Shown here: piece by piece, positions 1 to 6,884 of the stretch | How positions within the stretch are numbered: the first letter of the stretch is position 1 | Layout of the letters: each line of letters opens with the position of its first letter | From: Nitrospirota bacterium | Lineage (GTDB): Bacteria; Nitrospirota; UBA9217 | Assembly: GCA_027456925.1 (NCBI GenBank) | Contig: DAIDTZ010000158.1 | Span: 1 to 18,446, forward strand | Direction: 5' to 3' | DNA length: 18,446 nucleotides | The notes under the pieces: model-generated | The model's database searches: none | Seen by the model: only the letters and a program-made list of their open reading frames with translations | Told to the model about the DNA's origin: nothing | Made by a program: the position numbers and the translations under genes

Positions 1-325
1 CTTTTACCCTGACCGGCTTGTTCATGTACTCGAATACTCCGCAGCTAAGAGACGTTAAGTAGGACTCAATGCTTGCTTCCTCGGAGAGTATGATTACCGG
101 AACGAAGGGAAGACATTGTTTAAAAAAGCAGGCGATCTCGATGCCGTCCATCACCGGCAGCTGATGATCAGTTATCACAAGATTGACGCAGGTCCCTTCT
201 CGGATAACGGAAAGTGCGGACCGGCCGTCCGACTTGGCGATGACCTCGTAACCGAGTCCATTCAAAATTTCTCCTGTACTTTTCAATATGTCTATATCAT
301 CATCTATCAAAAGAATGTTCTTCAT
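1..325 (-). CDS. Response regulator, receiver domain (cut by window edge)
   Basis: The 108 visible residues form a CheY-like phosphoreceiver domain starting MKNILLIDDD. The acidic pocket is D8-D10, the probable phosphoacceptor is D53 in the ITDHQLPVMDG segment, Ser81 takes the conserved Thr/Ser place, and Lys103 lies in the conserved NKP turn. All key residues for phosphorylation are present. The start codon has a GAGAG ribosome binding site just upstream. The gene follows cheD on the same strand after 55 bases, so it is probably the promoter-distal part of the chemotaxis operon. The C-terminus lies outside the window. It could be a stand-alone CheY-type output protein or the N-terminus of a longer regulator. 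The opening sequence looks unlike a typical CheB, which would be the usual neighbour. The receiver call is firm; the exact role is not. Confidence 0.9.
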   Translation of the reverse strand, partial: MKNILLIDDDIDILKSTGEILNGLGYEVIAKSDGRSALSVIREGTCVNLVITDHQLPVMDGIEIACFFKQCLPFVPVIILSEEASIESYLTSLSCGVFEYMNKPVRVK

Positions 326-380
326 AACTCTCTGCTCGTTCTTTTCATATTTTGTCGCAATTCTATGTCATTTTTCCAGA

Positions 381-902
381 TCATCTTTCTGCCAGGATCA
401 CGCGCGGCGGGAGGCGCTTAAGTAGTACTTCACCTGTTCCGGTATCAAAGAATAATTTGCGCCCCTGTGCCCCTCCGACATCTATCGAGAGGATATGAAG
501 GCCTTCCAGCTCAAGCCTCTTCATCGCCATGGTAATATTGAGCTTGCCGACGGGAATTCCGCCCTTTCCATTCCGCGCCGCATCGAACATGTCCGAGCCG
601 CCGAATACCTTGACCTCGATCTCGCGAAGCATCACTTGCTTCCGGCGAAAGCGGTTTACCATCCACTGGATGGCACATTCCACGTACTTGCCCGGCTCAC
701 GGCACTCGCTGCTGCACCCCGCCCGTTCCCGGCATTCAGGCATAAGCCCATGGCAGATCGCGCCAGTCCCCGTGCGGCGGTGAAAAAGAGTCACGGCCAG
801 ACAGGAACCGAGCACGGTTATGACGGTCGCCGGCTGTTCTGAAAAATAAAGCTCCCCCGTCTTGAGGTAGATGACCGGAAGGTCGTGCGATGATGAGTTC
901 AT
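381..902 (-). CDS. cheD: Chemoreceptor glutamine deamidase CheD
   Basis: A 173-residue protein of normal CheD length. CheD converts specific glutamines of chemoreceptor methylation helices to glutamate and, in some bacteria, works with the phosphatase CheC. The catalytic Cys34 lies in VLGSCLAV and the catalytic His51 in AICHGLMP; Thr29 is the likely third member. The later family blocks are also present: EVKVFGGSDMF, GIPVGKLNI and DVGGAQGRKLFFDTGTGEV followed by the C-terminal KRLPP. The N-terminal strand has the usual TGELYFSE-like opening. The ribosome binding site is weak (AGAAAAAC before ATG). The gene lies downstream of the broken cheR, where translational coupling would normally be expected. 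It appears intact and its probable substrate is the MCP encoded in the same operon. Confidence 0.95.
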   Translation of the reverse strand: MNSSSHDLPVIYLKTGELYFSEQPATVITVLGSCLAVTLFHRRTGTGAICHGLMPECRERAGCSSECREPGKYVECAIQWMVNRFRRKQVMLREIEVKVFGGSDMFDAARNGKGGIPVGKLNITMAMKRLELEGLHILSIDVGGAQGRKLFFDTGTGEVLLKRLPPRVILAER

Positions 903-952
903 GTTGTTTTTCTATAAATCGTCGATTCCATCCGCTGAAAGGGAGCTCCAAA

Positions 953-1245
953 TTATGAACAGTCTATGCATTCCACAGAAAAAGATACCCCGGACCATAA
1001 AAAACCACACAAAAGGCTCAGGAGCTTTTCCTGCTCCCTGAGTTCAAAATACTGATCACGTTTCAGCGAAAAAATCACGCCTACCGGCTCAACAAGCATG
1101 CAGTAGTCGTCGAACGCAGGATGTTCGGGGCGCAGAGCCACTTCTGCTGCCGCACCTCAAGCATGATCTTCTTGATCGGCGGCATCTTTATACCGCACAG
1201 TGCCTGAATGAATCCGCTCAGGCACAAGAACTCCCTGTCCGACAT
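953..1245 (-). pseudogene. cheR: Remnant of chemotaxis methyltransferase CheR (N-terminal domain, frameshifted)
   Basis: From the ATG at 1245 one minus-strand frame reads MSDREFLCLSGFIQALCGIK, then MPPIKKIMLEVRQQKW, which is the helical N-terminal domain of CheR (F..L...I....GI.....K..ML..R). That frame stops at 1081. The homology continues in another frame (open about 1155-953) as HPAFDDYCMLV, the next CheR block, so an indel lies near 1130-1140. After it the sequence degrades into LKRDQYFELREQ and stops at 953. The SAM-binding methyltransferase domain, roughly 200 residues, is absent, and cheD begins 50 bases further on. The gene would have methylated receptor glutamates. Its position between cheW and cheD is the normal one in mcp-cheW-cheR-cheD operons. 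A single assembly error could explain the frameshift but not the missing catalytic domain. Confidence 0.8.
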
Positions 1246-1434
1246 CGGCTTCGCAACTATAACGATCTCTTGTATTGCTTGCCAGGAGTCGTTTAATTTC
1301 GAACGAGCCTTAGTTCCCGATTGTTACTGCTTGTTAGCTGCGCAATCCACCAATTGCAGCGCGCGCATGTACACCCTGAAAATGACTGCTGCTTTTCCCC
1401 TAGGATGCTGAAAAGGCCCCTCCCTGCTGCGCAT
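1246..1434. other. Gap between cheW and the cheR remnant; no gene recognised
   Basis: About 190 bases with no coding region I can support. The frame that runs into the cheR remnant is open from a stop near 1340, but has no start codon with a ribosome binding site. A weak hairpin lies near 1346-1371 (TGCGC ... GCGCG type arms). This is probably eroded spacer or a further remnant of the damaged operon. Confidence 0.4.
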
Positions 1435-1932
1435 CTATCCTGCCGATTCCGTTTGCGTTTCCTGTACAAGGGCAATCTCTTCAGTCGAGAAGACCTTGTC
1501 AATGTTTAGAATAATAACAAACCGGTCGTTCTGCTTGCCCATCCCATTGATGAAATCCGTTCGAAGTTTCGTCCCGATCTTCGGCGCGGGCTCGATGTGG
1601 TCCGGCTCCAAATCCATCACCTCTTGCACCGAGTCGGCAAGCGCTCCAAGGATGGCAGTCTCGTCGTCTACTTTCACCTCGATGATGATGATACAGGTGT
1701 TCACCGTCTTCTCGGTTTTCGTCATGCCGAATTTCAGTCGAAGGTCCACCACCGGCACTACGCTTCCCCGGAGGTTGATCACGCCGCGCATGAACTCCGG
1801 CGTGCGCGGCACCTTGGTCACTGTGGTGAAGTCCAACACCTCGCGGACCTTGGAGATATCCAGGGCGAACACCTCGTCGTCAAGCTTAAAGGTCAGATAC
1901 TGCGTTGTCTCCAAAATTCCTTCTACACTCAT
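1435..1932 (-). CDS. cheW: Chemotaxis coupling protein CheW
   Basis: A 165-residue single-domain CheW, which bridges receptors and the kinase CheA in cytoplasmic signalling arrays. Family features in order: QYLTFKLDDEVFALDI (residues 11-26), the REVL segment, VPRTPEFMRGVINLRG (41-56), the SVVPVVDLR strand (57-65), a middle CIIIIEV strand and a late FINGMGK loop. The frame is open further upstream. I chose the ATG at 1932 because a near-perfect AAGGAGGT lies about 5 bases before it and the CheW fold starts a few residues later. It follows the MCP gene by 91 bases on the same strand. No cheA is visible in the window, so the partner kinase must be encoded elsewhere or has been lost. Confidence 0.95.
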   Translation of the reverse strand: MSVEGILETTQYLTFKLDDEVFALDISKVREVLDFTTVTKVPRTPEFMRGVINLRGSVVPVVDLRLKFGMTKTEKTVNTCIIIIEVKVDDETAILGALADSVQEVMDLEPDHIEPAPKIGTKLRTDFINGMGKQNDRFVIILNIDKVFSTEEIALVQETQTESAG

Positions 1933-2023
1933 AGGAACCTCCTTAGTAATCATGGAAGCTAAGCGATATGCTGTTTTGTTACTCTCTGCTATCTCCGTCA
2001 TGCTCTCCGTACTTTCCTTGTTG

Positions 2024-3748
2024 TTAAAATTTTTCAAACTCCGCATCCTTTGAATCGCCGTAGTCCTTTCCGGCGCCATGCCCCATGTTCAGCGCCACCC
2101 CGGCATGCTTAGTCGCTGCAATTGCGGGAATTGCAGCCTTGGGTTTCTGGACCAGATGCGCGATCTGAACTTTGTGGCCGACTGCAGCGGACCCACTTAG
2201 TGCCGTCCTGCCCTTGATGTGCCCGTTTTCATTAATTTTGAAGAACGAGATCGTGCCCTGGAGCTGCTCTGCCTGGGATGAGAGCTCCTCCGCCGTCGAG
2301 GCCATCTCTTCTGCGGCTCCGGCGTTCTGCTGAATCACCTGGTTGAGCTGCTGGATCGCCGAATTGATCTGGTCCGCTCCCGTGGTCTGCTCCTTGGAGG
2401 CCGCGTTTATCTCCTGCACCAGTTCAGACGTCTTCTGGATGTCCGGCACCAGTTTCGTAAGCATCTGTCCCGCGCGTTCCGCAACGTCGACGCTTGAGGC
2501 GGACAGTTTGCTGATCTCGGCCGCGGCCGTCTGGCTCCGTTCAGCAAGCTTCCTGACCTCGGAGGCCACAACCGCAAAGCCTTTGCCATGTTCGCCTGCA
2601 CGGGCGGCTTCAATTGCCGCGTTCAAGGCCAGGAGATTCGTCTGGCGCGCAATCTCTTCGATGATGGATATTTTTGTCGCTATGTCTTTCATGGCGGACA
2701 CGGCCTCGGTCACTGCCCTGCCGCTCTCCGTTGCGTCACTGGCTGACTTGAGCGCGATCTTCTCCGTCTGCGACGCGTTGTCCGAATTCTGCCTGATCGT
2801 GGCATTCATCTCCTCGACCGACGACGATGCCTCCTCGGCCGAGGCTGCCTGCTCCGTAGTGCCCTGGGACATCTGCTCCGACCCGGAAGACAACTGCTGG
2901 CTCCCCGATGCGACATTGTCCGCCGCGGTCTGTACGTCAGCCACTACCGACTTGAGTTTCTCCACCATATTTTTCATGGCCGCGAAAACCCCGATGTCAT
3001 TGCCGTTCGACGCGAGCTTGACCGTGAGGTTCCCCTCGCTTATTTCCTTCGCGATCTCAGCAATGTATCCGGGCTCGCCGCCCAACTGCTTTGTCAGCCC
3101 GCTGGTAATTAAGATGCCGAGGATGATGCCGAATATGACGCTGCCCAAAACCAGAAGGACCATGAACAACCGGCTTTGCTGATAGAGTGCGTTCGTGTCC
3201 TCCTCCTCTTGCTTGGCATCCGCTTCCTTTAATTTGGTAAGTTCCGTGGCAGCATCTTCGACAGCCTGATCTTTTTCCTTGGCGATACCCATAGATATTT
3301 TAGTCGACTCCCGCGTCTGGGAAAGCTTTTCATTCGATGCGGTCGTTATTACTTCTTTGTGAGCTGTCAGCCATTCGTCCATAGCCTTGTTCATCTTTGC
3401 CAGAAGGTCCTTTCCGTGCTCTGATTGAAACATCGGTTTAGCCTTCTCCATCTCATCATTAAGCTCTTTCTTATAGAGCTCCATATTGTCTCCGAACTCT
3501 TTTCGCTGTTCATCGGTCATCGACAGTATAAAATTCTTTTCAGCCCGGACGACGTGAAGAATATCCAGATTTGCCTGCTTAATGTGAGCAAGCCCCATCA
3601 GTTGCCTCTGATACATGACATCGGCTCGTTCGGTCATGAGCGACATGTTACGGAGGCCGACATATCCTACGATAGCGGTGAGCGCGGCCATAATAAGAAA
3701 CGATGCGAGAAGCCTTGTCCTTACCTTCATGTTATTAAACCAGTTCAT
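2024..3748 (-). CDS. Methyl-accepting chemotaxis protein (membrane chemoreceptor)
   Basis: A 574-residue chemoreceptor. TM1 is about residues 13-32, followed by a roughly 160-residue helical sensory domain of four-helix-bundle type. TM2 is about 194-215, a HAMP linker about 218-270, and the cytoplasmic methylated coiled coil about 275-503. The highly conserved hairpin tip (EEIARQTNLLALNAAIEA and the following GKGFAVVASEVRKLAERS) spans about 364-405. A 70-residue tail rich in Ala and Gly ends in DAEFEKF and has no NWETF-type CheR tether. The frame is open 18 codons further upstream. I chose the ATG at 3748 because AAAGGAGG lies just before it. No ligand can be inferred. CheW and CheD follow in the operon, but CheR is broken, so adaptation would need another methyltransferase. 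Confidence 0.95.
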   Translation of the reverse strand: MNWFNNMKVRTRLLASFLIMAALTAIVGYVGLRNMSLMTERADVMYQRQLMGLAHIKQANLDILHVVRAEKNFILSMTDEQRKEFGDNMELYKKELNDEMEKAKPMFQSEHGKDLLAKMNKAMDEWLTAHKEVITTASNEKLSQTRESTKISMGIAKEKDQAVEDAATELTKLKEADAKQEEEDTNALYQQSRLFMVLLVLGSVIFGIILGILITSGLTKQLGGEPGYIAEIAKEISEGNLTVKLASNGNDIGVFAAMKNMVEKLKSVVADVQTAADNVASGSQQLSSGSEQMSQGTTEQAASAEEASSSVEEMNATIRQNSDNASQTEKIALKSASDATESGRAVTEAVSAMKDIATKISIIEEIARQTNLLALNAAIEAARAGEHGKGFAVVASEVRKLAERSQTAAAEISKLSASSVDVAERAGQMLTKLVPDIQKTSELVQEINAASKEQTTGADQINSAIQQLNQVIQQNAGAAEEMASTAEELSSQAEQLQGTISFFKINENGHIKGRTALSGSAAVGHKVQIAHLVQKPKAAIPAIAATKHAGVALNMGHGAGKDYGDSKDAEFEKF

Positions 3749-3773
3749 ATTAGTTCCTCCTTTTTGAGTTTTT

Positions 3774-3803
3774 CGATCTGTTTGATCGAGATTAATGATC
3801 AAA
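3774..3803. promoter_or_regulatory. Inverted repeats upstream of the MCP gene
   Basis: Two overlapping inverted repeats lie just upstream of the MCP start: CGATC..GATCG (3774-3778 and 3784-3788), and the perfect 7 bp pair TTTGATC / GATCAAA (3781-3787 and 3797-3803, 9-base spacer). The sequence is A+T-rich and sits where an operator or 5' leader structure would be expected. No clear -10/-35 pair stands out. Regulatory function is inference only. Confidence 0.35.
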
Positions 3804-3849
3804 ATAACTTCGTCAAAATTATCTTTCCCATTTCAGGGCATAGAGCTTC

Positions 3850-4113
3850 TCAGAGCATTCCTCTCCGGTCCTCGTTCGACTCGGTCAATCGCTGTGCCCG
3901 TTCCAGGCTGTTCCGGACCTCCTTGACAAGGCCCTCCAATTCCAAGGACCGTTCCTTCAAAACCCGGACTTCCTGCACTATGGGACGGGATGGGACAAAT
4001 CTTCTTTCCAAGTCTGCCCATTCTGCTAATAGCCGCCTGATTTCGGTGATGCAGCCGGCTATTATCTGCGTTTCATCAAGTGAGAAGCTCTTGCCTTCAT
4101 GAACTTGGAATTT
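3850..4113 (-). pseudogene. 3' fragment of a coiled-coil protein gene, N-terminus lost
   Basis: Eighty-seven codons are open on the minus strand, ending at a TGA at 3850-3852, with no usable start codon; the frame is bounded upstream by a TAA at 4114-4116. The peptide starts FQVHEGKSFSLDETQIIAG, then runs as long charged helices (EIRRLLAEWADLERRF, VQEVRVLKERSLELEGLVKEV) and ends SNEDRRGML. It has heptad-like hydrophobic spacing, typical of a coiled coil. The protein-like composition and lack of internal stops argue that it was coding. Its 5' boundary coincides with the broken end of the IS200-type transposase, so the gene was probably truncated by that insertion or a linked deletion. It may have been the gene before the MCP in the chemotaxis operon. 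I do not recognise the family. Confidence 0.5.
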
Positions 4114-4371
4114 TTAACTGCGGAAGACGGGTTAAATACCCCACCATCGTTGACAGCGCGTATTTCGGCGGAACCGAGATGCAGAGGTGGATATGATCAA
4201 TACTTGCCTGCCTTTCCAGAATCTTCACGCCTTTGTACTCACACAACTTCCGTACTATTGTGACCACCTCCCGTCGCGTAGCTGGCCGTATATCACCTTC
4301 CGACGATTTTTCGGAACCCATACAACGTGGTATTTACATTCCCACACTGTATGCGATAAGCTGTCCTTCAC
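4097..4371 (-). pseudogene. tnpA: Degenerate IS200/IS605-family transposase (TnpA, Y1 type)
   Basis: From a GTG at 4371 (AAAGGAGC ribosome binding site upstream) the frame reads VKDSLSHTVWECKYHVVWVP then KNRRKVIYG, the classic IS200 TnpA N-terminus, but it reaches a stop after about 38 codons. The homology continues in another frame from about 4290 with REVVTIVRKLCEYKGVKILE, then RQASIDHIHLCISVPPKYAL, which includes the conserved DHIHL (HUH-type His pair). The match ends after VGYL near 4130. The C-terminal helix carrying the catalytic tyrosine is missing. The gene is therefore both frameshifted and truncated, and could not make an active single-strand transposase. Confidence 0.85.
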
Positions 4372-4396
4372 CGTTTGCTCCTTTCTTACGATTGAC

Positions 4397-4409
4397 CACC
4401 GAAACGGTG
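4397..4409 (-). repeat. Short hairpin at the 5' side of the IS200-type element
   Basis: CACCGAAACGGTG forms a 5 bp stem with a 3-base loop, 26 bases upstream of the tnpA start. IS200/IS605 elements carry subterminal hairpins recognised by TnpA, so this is the likely left-end structure of the element. The assignment is by position and shape only. Confidence 0.4.
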
Positions 4410-4687
4410 ACCATTGTAGGAAGGGAGCTTTTTTATTGCAAATACTTCGGCAAAGCCTTTTCTATTCACACCGGCATAGCCTGTGGTTTAGCGCTGTAAT
4501 TAAAGTTTTTTTTGATTGCATTTATTGTGCCTATTTGTAACTTATTGTAAATACGAGAGTTAGTTTTAGAGTACTTTAGGATTACTGTATGGTAAAACTA
4601 CAGTTTTTTGTTTGGTATGACAAAATATGTCGTTTATTTGGCTATGCAGGACATTTACTCTTTTAAAAAAGATCATAAAAATGGAAC
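4410..4687. other. A+T-rich non-coding stretch between two insertion-sequence remnants
   Basis: No gene recognised. From about 4495 to 4690 the sequence is markedly A+T-rich compared with everything around it. Small inverted repeats are visible, such as ACTGTA...TACAGT (about 4584-4604) and GACAAAATATGTC (about 4618-4631). It probably includes the outer end of the IS200-type element and foreign DNA. Its ends cannot be fixed by eye. Confidence 0.45.
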
Positions 4688-5101
4688 AGTGAAATCGTGG
4701 GTTATGCAATGGGAGAACGCATTACGAAGAACCTGGTCAGCCAGTCCTTGATCCGAACCGTAGCCGCAAAGCGCCCGGCATACGGTTTGATTCACCATTC
4801 TGACCGGGGAAGCCAGTATTGTTCTTACGAGTACCGGGAACTGCTCGGACAGTTTGAAATGAAAGCATCGATGAGTAGAAAAGGAAACTGCTACGGCAAT
4901 GCGCCGGTGGAAAACTTCTGGGGGACCCTTAAGCAGGAACTTGTACATCACAGACGCTACAGAACCAGGCAGGAAGCGATTCAGGATATCACGGAATACA
5001 TCGAGGTCTTCTACAACCGGCAGCGTCGCCAGGCACGACTCGGGTTTCTTTCCCCTGTCGTTTATGCGCAAAAGTTTTATGCCGGGCAACTGGCAGCATG
5101 A
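4688..5101 (+). pseudogene. 3' half of an IS3-family transposase (OrfB, DDE type)
   Basis: The frame reads EIVGYAMGERITKNL, then HHSDRGSQYCS (with the second catalytic Asp), GNCYGNAPVENFWGTLKQEL (with the catalytic Glu) and a C-terminal EVFYNRQRRQARLGFLSP. This is the C-terminal part of an IS3-family DDE integrase. The N-terminal part, including the first catalytic Asp, and the upstream OrfA are absent: the sequence before EIVGYAM is A+T-rich and non-coding. The GTG at 4697 that could serve as a start is simply internal to the old gene. The element is dead. Its right end is probably within about 30 bases of the stop codon, where the Big_2 fragment begins. Confidence 0.85.
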
Positions 5102-5129
5102 AAGGTTTGTTGTCTAGTATTGACATTCG

Positions 5130-5408
5130 ACCTTAGTTGGAACATATTCAGACAATTCAACAAACGACATTTCATCTTTTGTAACATGGACTTCCTCCAA
5201 TACGGGGGTTGCCACTGTTGACATTGCGGGATTAGCCTCCACCTTAGGGAAAGGAGTAACAAGCATCACAGCAATATCTGGGTCTATCAACAAGACTATA
5301 AATTTAACAGTCACTGATCCTGTTCTCAAATCCATTTCTGTTACGCCAACCGGTATTCCTGTTATTGTCCCTGCTTTATGCTGTTCCCCGTCCCCCGTTC
5401 CCTCTTGA
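5130..5408 (+). pseudogene. Orphan bacterial Ig-like (Big_2) repeat, fragment of a larger surface protein
   Basis: In the frame ending at the TGA at 5406-5408 the translation reads TLVGTYSDNSTNDISSFVTW, then TSSNTGVATVDIAGLAS, GVTSITAISGSINKTINLTV and DPVLKSISVTPTGIPV. This follows the Big_2 repeat pattern closely (GTYSDGST, VTWTSSNT, VATVD..G.A, G..TITA.SG) up to the VTP linker that starts the next repeat, then turns into a short low-complexity tail, SPSPVPS. There is no start codon and a stop lies just before the fragment. One repeat is far too little for a functional adhesin or lipoprotein, so this is a leftover of a multi-repeat secreted protein. Its left edge abuts the right end of the IS3-family remnant. 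Confidence 0.7.
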
Positions 5409-5486
5409 CTTTCATCACTCCTTTGCCTATTCTCAGGGGGAATCCGGTCCATCGCTTCGTAGGGGAACCCCATTTATCCTTTGCCT

Positions 5487-6662
5487 ATGCTGGTCCGAAA
5501 ATATGTAACACTCGTCGCCTTGTCGATCGCTCTTCACCAGCCCGCGACTGCGCTGTTCACTTTCCTTTTTGTTGGGAAAGCTGCCTGCGTTGACGCCTCG
5601 TGTCTTGCCTGGGCTGCGGAAGAAAACAGTTCTGCGCCCGGTACGCCTGTTGGGCAGCAAGAGATACAAACAGCGCCCACAAATTCCTCGCTTTTGCCGC
5701 AACCCGGAGAAAGCGGGTCCGCCACGCAGCAAGAACTGCAAACAGCTCCCACAAGTTCCCCGCCTCCTCCGAAGCCCGAGGAAAGCAGCCAGGAGACGAC
5801 GTTTGTAGATGTGCTGCACGGCAAAATGTCGGAGAAGCTCCTGACGACTGCCGCCTGGATGGATTCTTTTTTCGCAGATGAAAACTATGTGAAGGAAGTC
5901 AACCGATCGTACGTGCGATTCCGGTATGATATGTTCAAGGAAGAGGGGTTTCCTGCGACGTTAAAACCGGCCGTGGATCTGCGGCTGTCACTCCCGGAGT
6001 TGGAGCGGAGGACACATCTTGTATTTGCGGCTGAACCGACCTCACCCGTCACCGGCCCCAATGCTCCCGTAAAAACAGCTGCTGAACGCTTCGGGACAAC
6101 GGCGGAGGCGCACTTGACAACGGCGCTTCAATACTTTTTCCGGACTGCGCCAAGGGAAAACGCCCAGATCATGACCGGCCTCCAGTTAAGTAAATTTCAA
6201 CACGTCCTGTTTATCTCGCCCCGCTACCGCGCGCTCTTTCCCTATGCCGTTTGGCAGCTCCGGTTTACCCAGGAACTCCTCTGGCGGACGGACACTGCCT
6301 GGCAGACCGATTCGCGGTTTGAATTGGAACGGCAGCTGAAGGATCTTTTCTTTCGCTCGACCCTCGACGGAGTCTGGGCCTCGCGAACCATGGGATATTT
6401 CTATAGTCTAAGCTTTCTGCTGCGCGAGCCCTTCGGTCCGAAACATGCGGTAGATTATGAGTGGATCAACAACTATCAAACTCTGCCGGTTAATGAACTG
6501 ACGGAAATTGATTTCAGGATCAGGTATCGTCACAACTTCTGGCGCGAGTGGTTGTTCTTTGAAGTGGCGCCCCAGGTGAGGTTCCCGCGGGACCACAACT
6601 TTGACAGGATCCCCGGCATCCTGTTCAGGCTTGAAATGTTTTTCGGAAGGACTGCGGGATAG
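5487..6662 (+). CDS. Exported outer-membrane-like protein of unknown function
   Basis: A 391-residue protein from the ATG at 5487; a TTG two codons earlier is possible but less likely. The N-terminus has a basic MLVRK, a hydrophobic stretch and a probable signal peptidase I site after AWA (about residue 43). A Pro/Ser/Gln-rich region follows with two imperfect 24-residue repeats, QQEIQTAPTNSS and QQELQTAPTSSP. The C-terminal 250 residues alternate hydrophobic, charged and aromatic positions (RFRYDMF, FEVAPQVRFP, IDFRIRYRHNFW) and end LFRLEMFFGRTAG, as in barrel-like outer-membrane proteins. I recognise no named family. It stands alone on the plus strand with no clear Shine-Dalgarno site. An outer-membrane location is inferred from composition. 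Confidence 0.7.
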   Translation: MLVRKYVTLVALSIALHQPATALFTFLFVGKAACVDASCLAWAAEENSSAPGTPVGQQEIQTAPTNSSLLPQPGESGSATQQELQTAPTSSPPPPKPEESSQETTFVDVLHGKMSEKLLTTAAWMDSFFADENYVKEVNRSYVRFRYDMFKEEGFPATLKPAVDLRLSLPELERRTHLVFAAEPTSPVTGPNAPVKTAAERFGTTAEAHLTTALQYFFRTAPRENAQIMTGLQLSKFQHVLFISPRYRALFPYAVWQLRFTQELLWRTDTAWQTDSRFELERQLKDLFFRSTLDGVWASRTMGYFYSLSFLLREPFGPKHAVDYEWINNYQTLPVNELTEIDFRIRYRHNFWREWLFFEVAPQVRFPRDHNFDRIPGILFRLEMFFGRTAG

Positions 6663-6673
6663 GAACGGACAAA

Positions 6674-6838
6674 CCTACAAACGGCAGTTGGAACCACAGA
6701 TGAACACGGTTAAGGCCTTAAAGCAATAATTTATTTCGAACGGCAGCTTCACCCAATTGGAGCTCCTTGTTTTTGTCTTAGGACTTTGAATCAACGGTGT
6801 TTATCCGTGTTAATCCGTGGTTAAATGCTCTTTTTAGG
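6674..6838. repeat. 165 bp palindromic interspersed repeat (MITE-like), copy 1
   Basis: The stretch begins CCTACAAACGGCAGTT and ends CTCTTTTTAGG. Inside the ends, AACCACAGATGAACACGG (from 6692) and CCGTGTTAATCCGTGGTT (to 6822) form an imperfect inverted repeat, 19 of 22 matching bases over the core. It resembles the widespread 'ATCTGTGTTCATCTGTGGTT' repeat seen in many environmental genomes. A related copy lies at 12181-12217. No coding frame is present. It occupies most of the gap between the outer-membrane-like gene and the RNB ribonuclease gene. Confidence 0.65.
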
Positions 6839-6884
6839 ATAAAGGGCGGCGTTTACCGCCGGAATATGCAGGTCCCGGACAGCG

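Noticed and set aside
736..951. Short minus-strand frame overlapping the cheD start
   Set aside because: It overlaps the conserved N-terminus of CheD in another frame and has no homology features.
1320..1360. Integron attC-like site (TAACAAGC-type sequence near the cheR remnant)
   Set aside because: The paired RYYYAAC and GTTRRRY core sites are not both present, and there is no integrase or cassette structure.
2343..3182. Long open frame (279 codons) on the plus strand inside the MCP gene
   Set aside because: It is antisense to the strongly conserved MCP signalling domain, and its Ser/Ala-rich translation has no family features. The frame is a by-product of MCP codon use.
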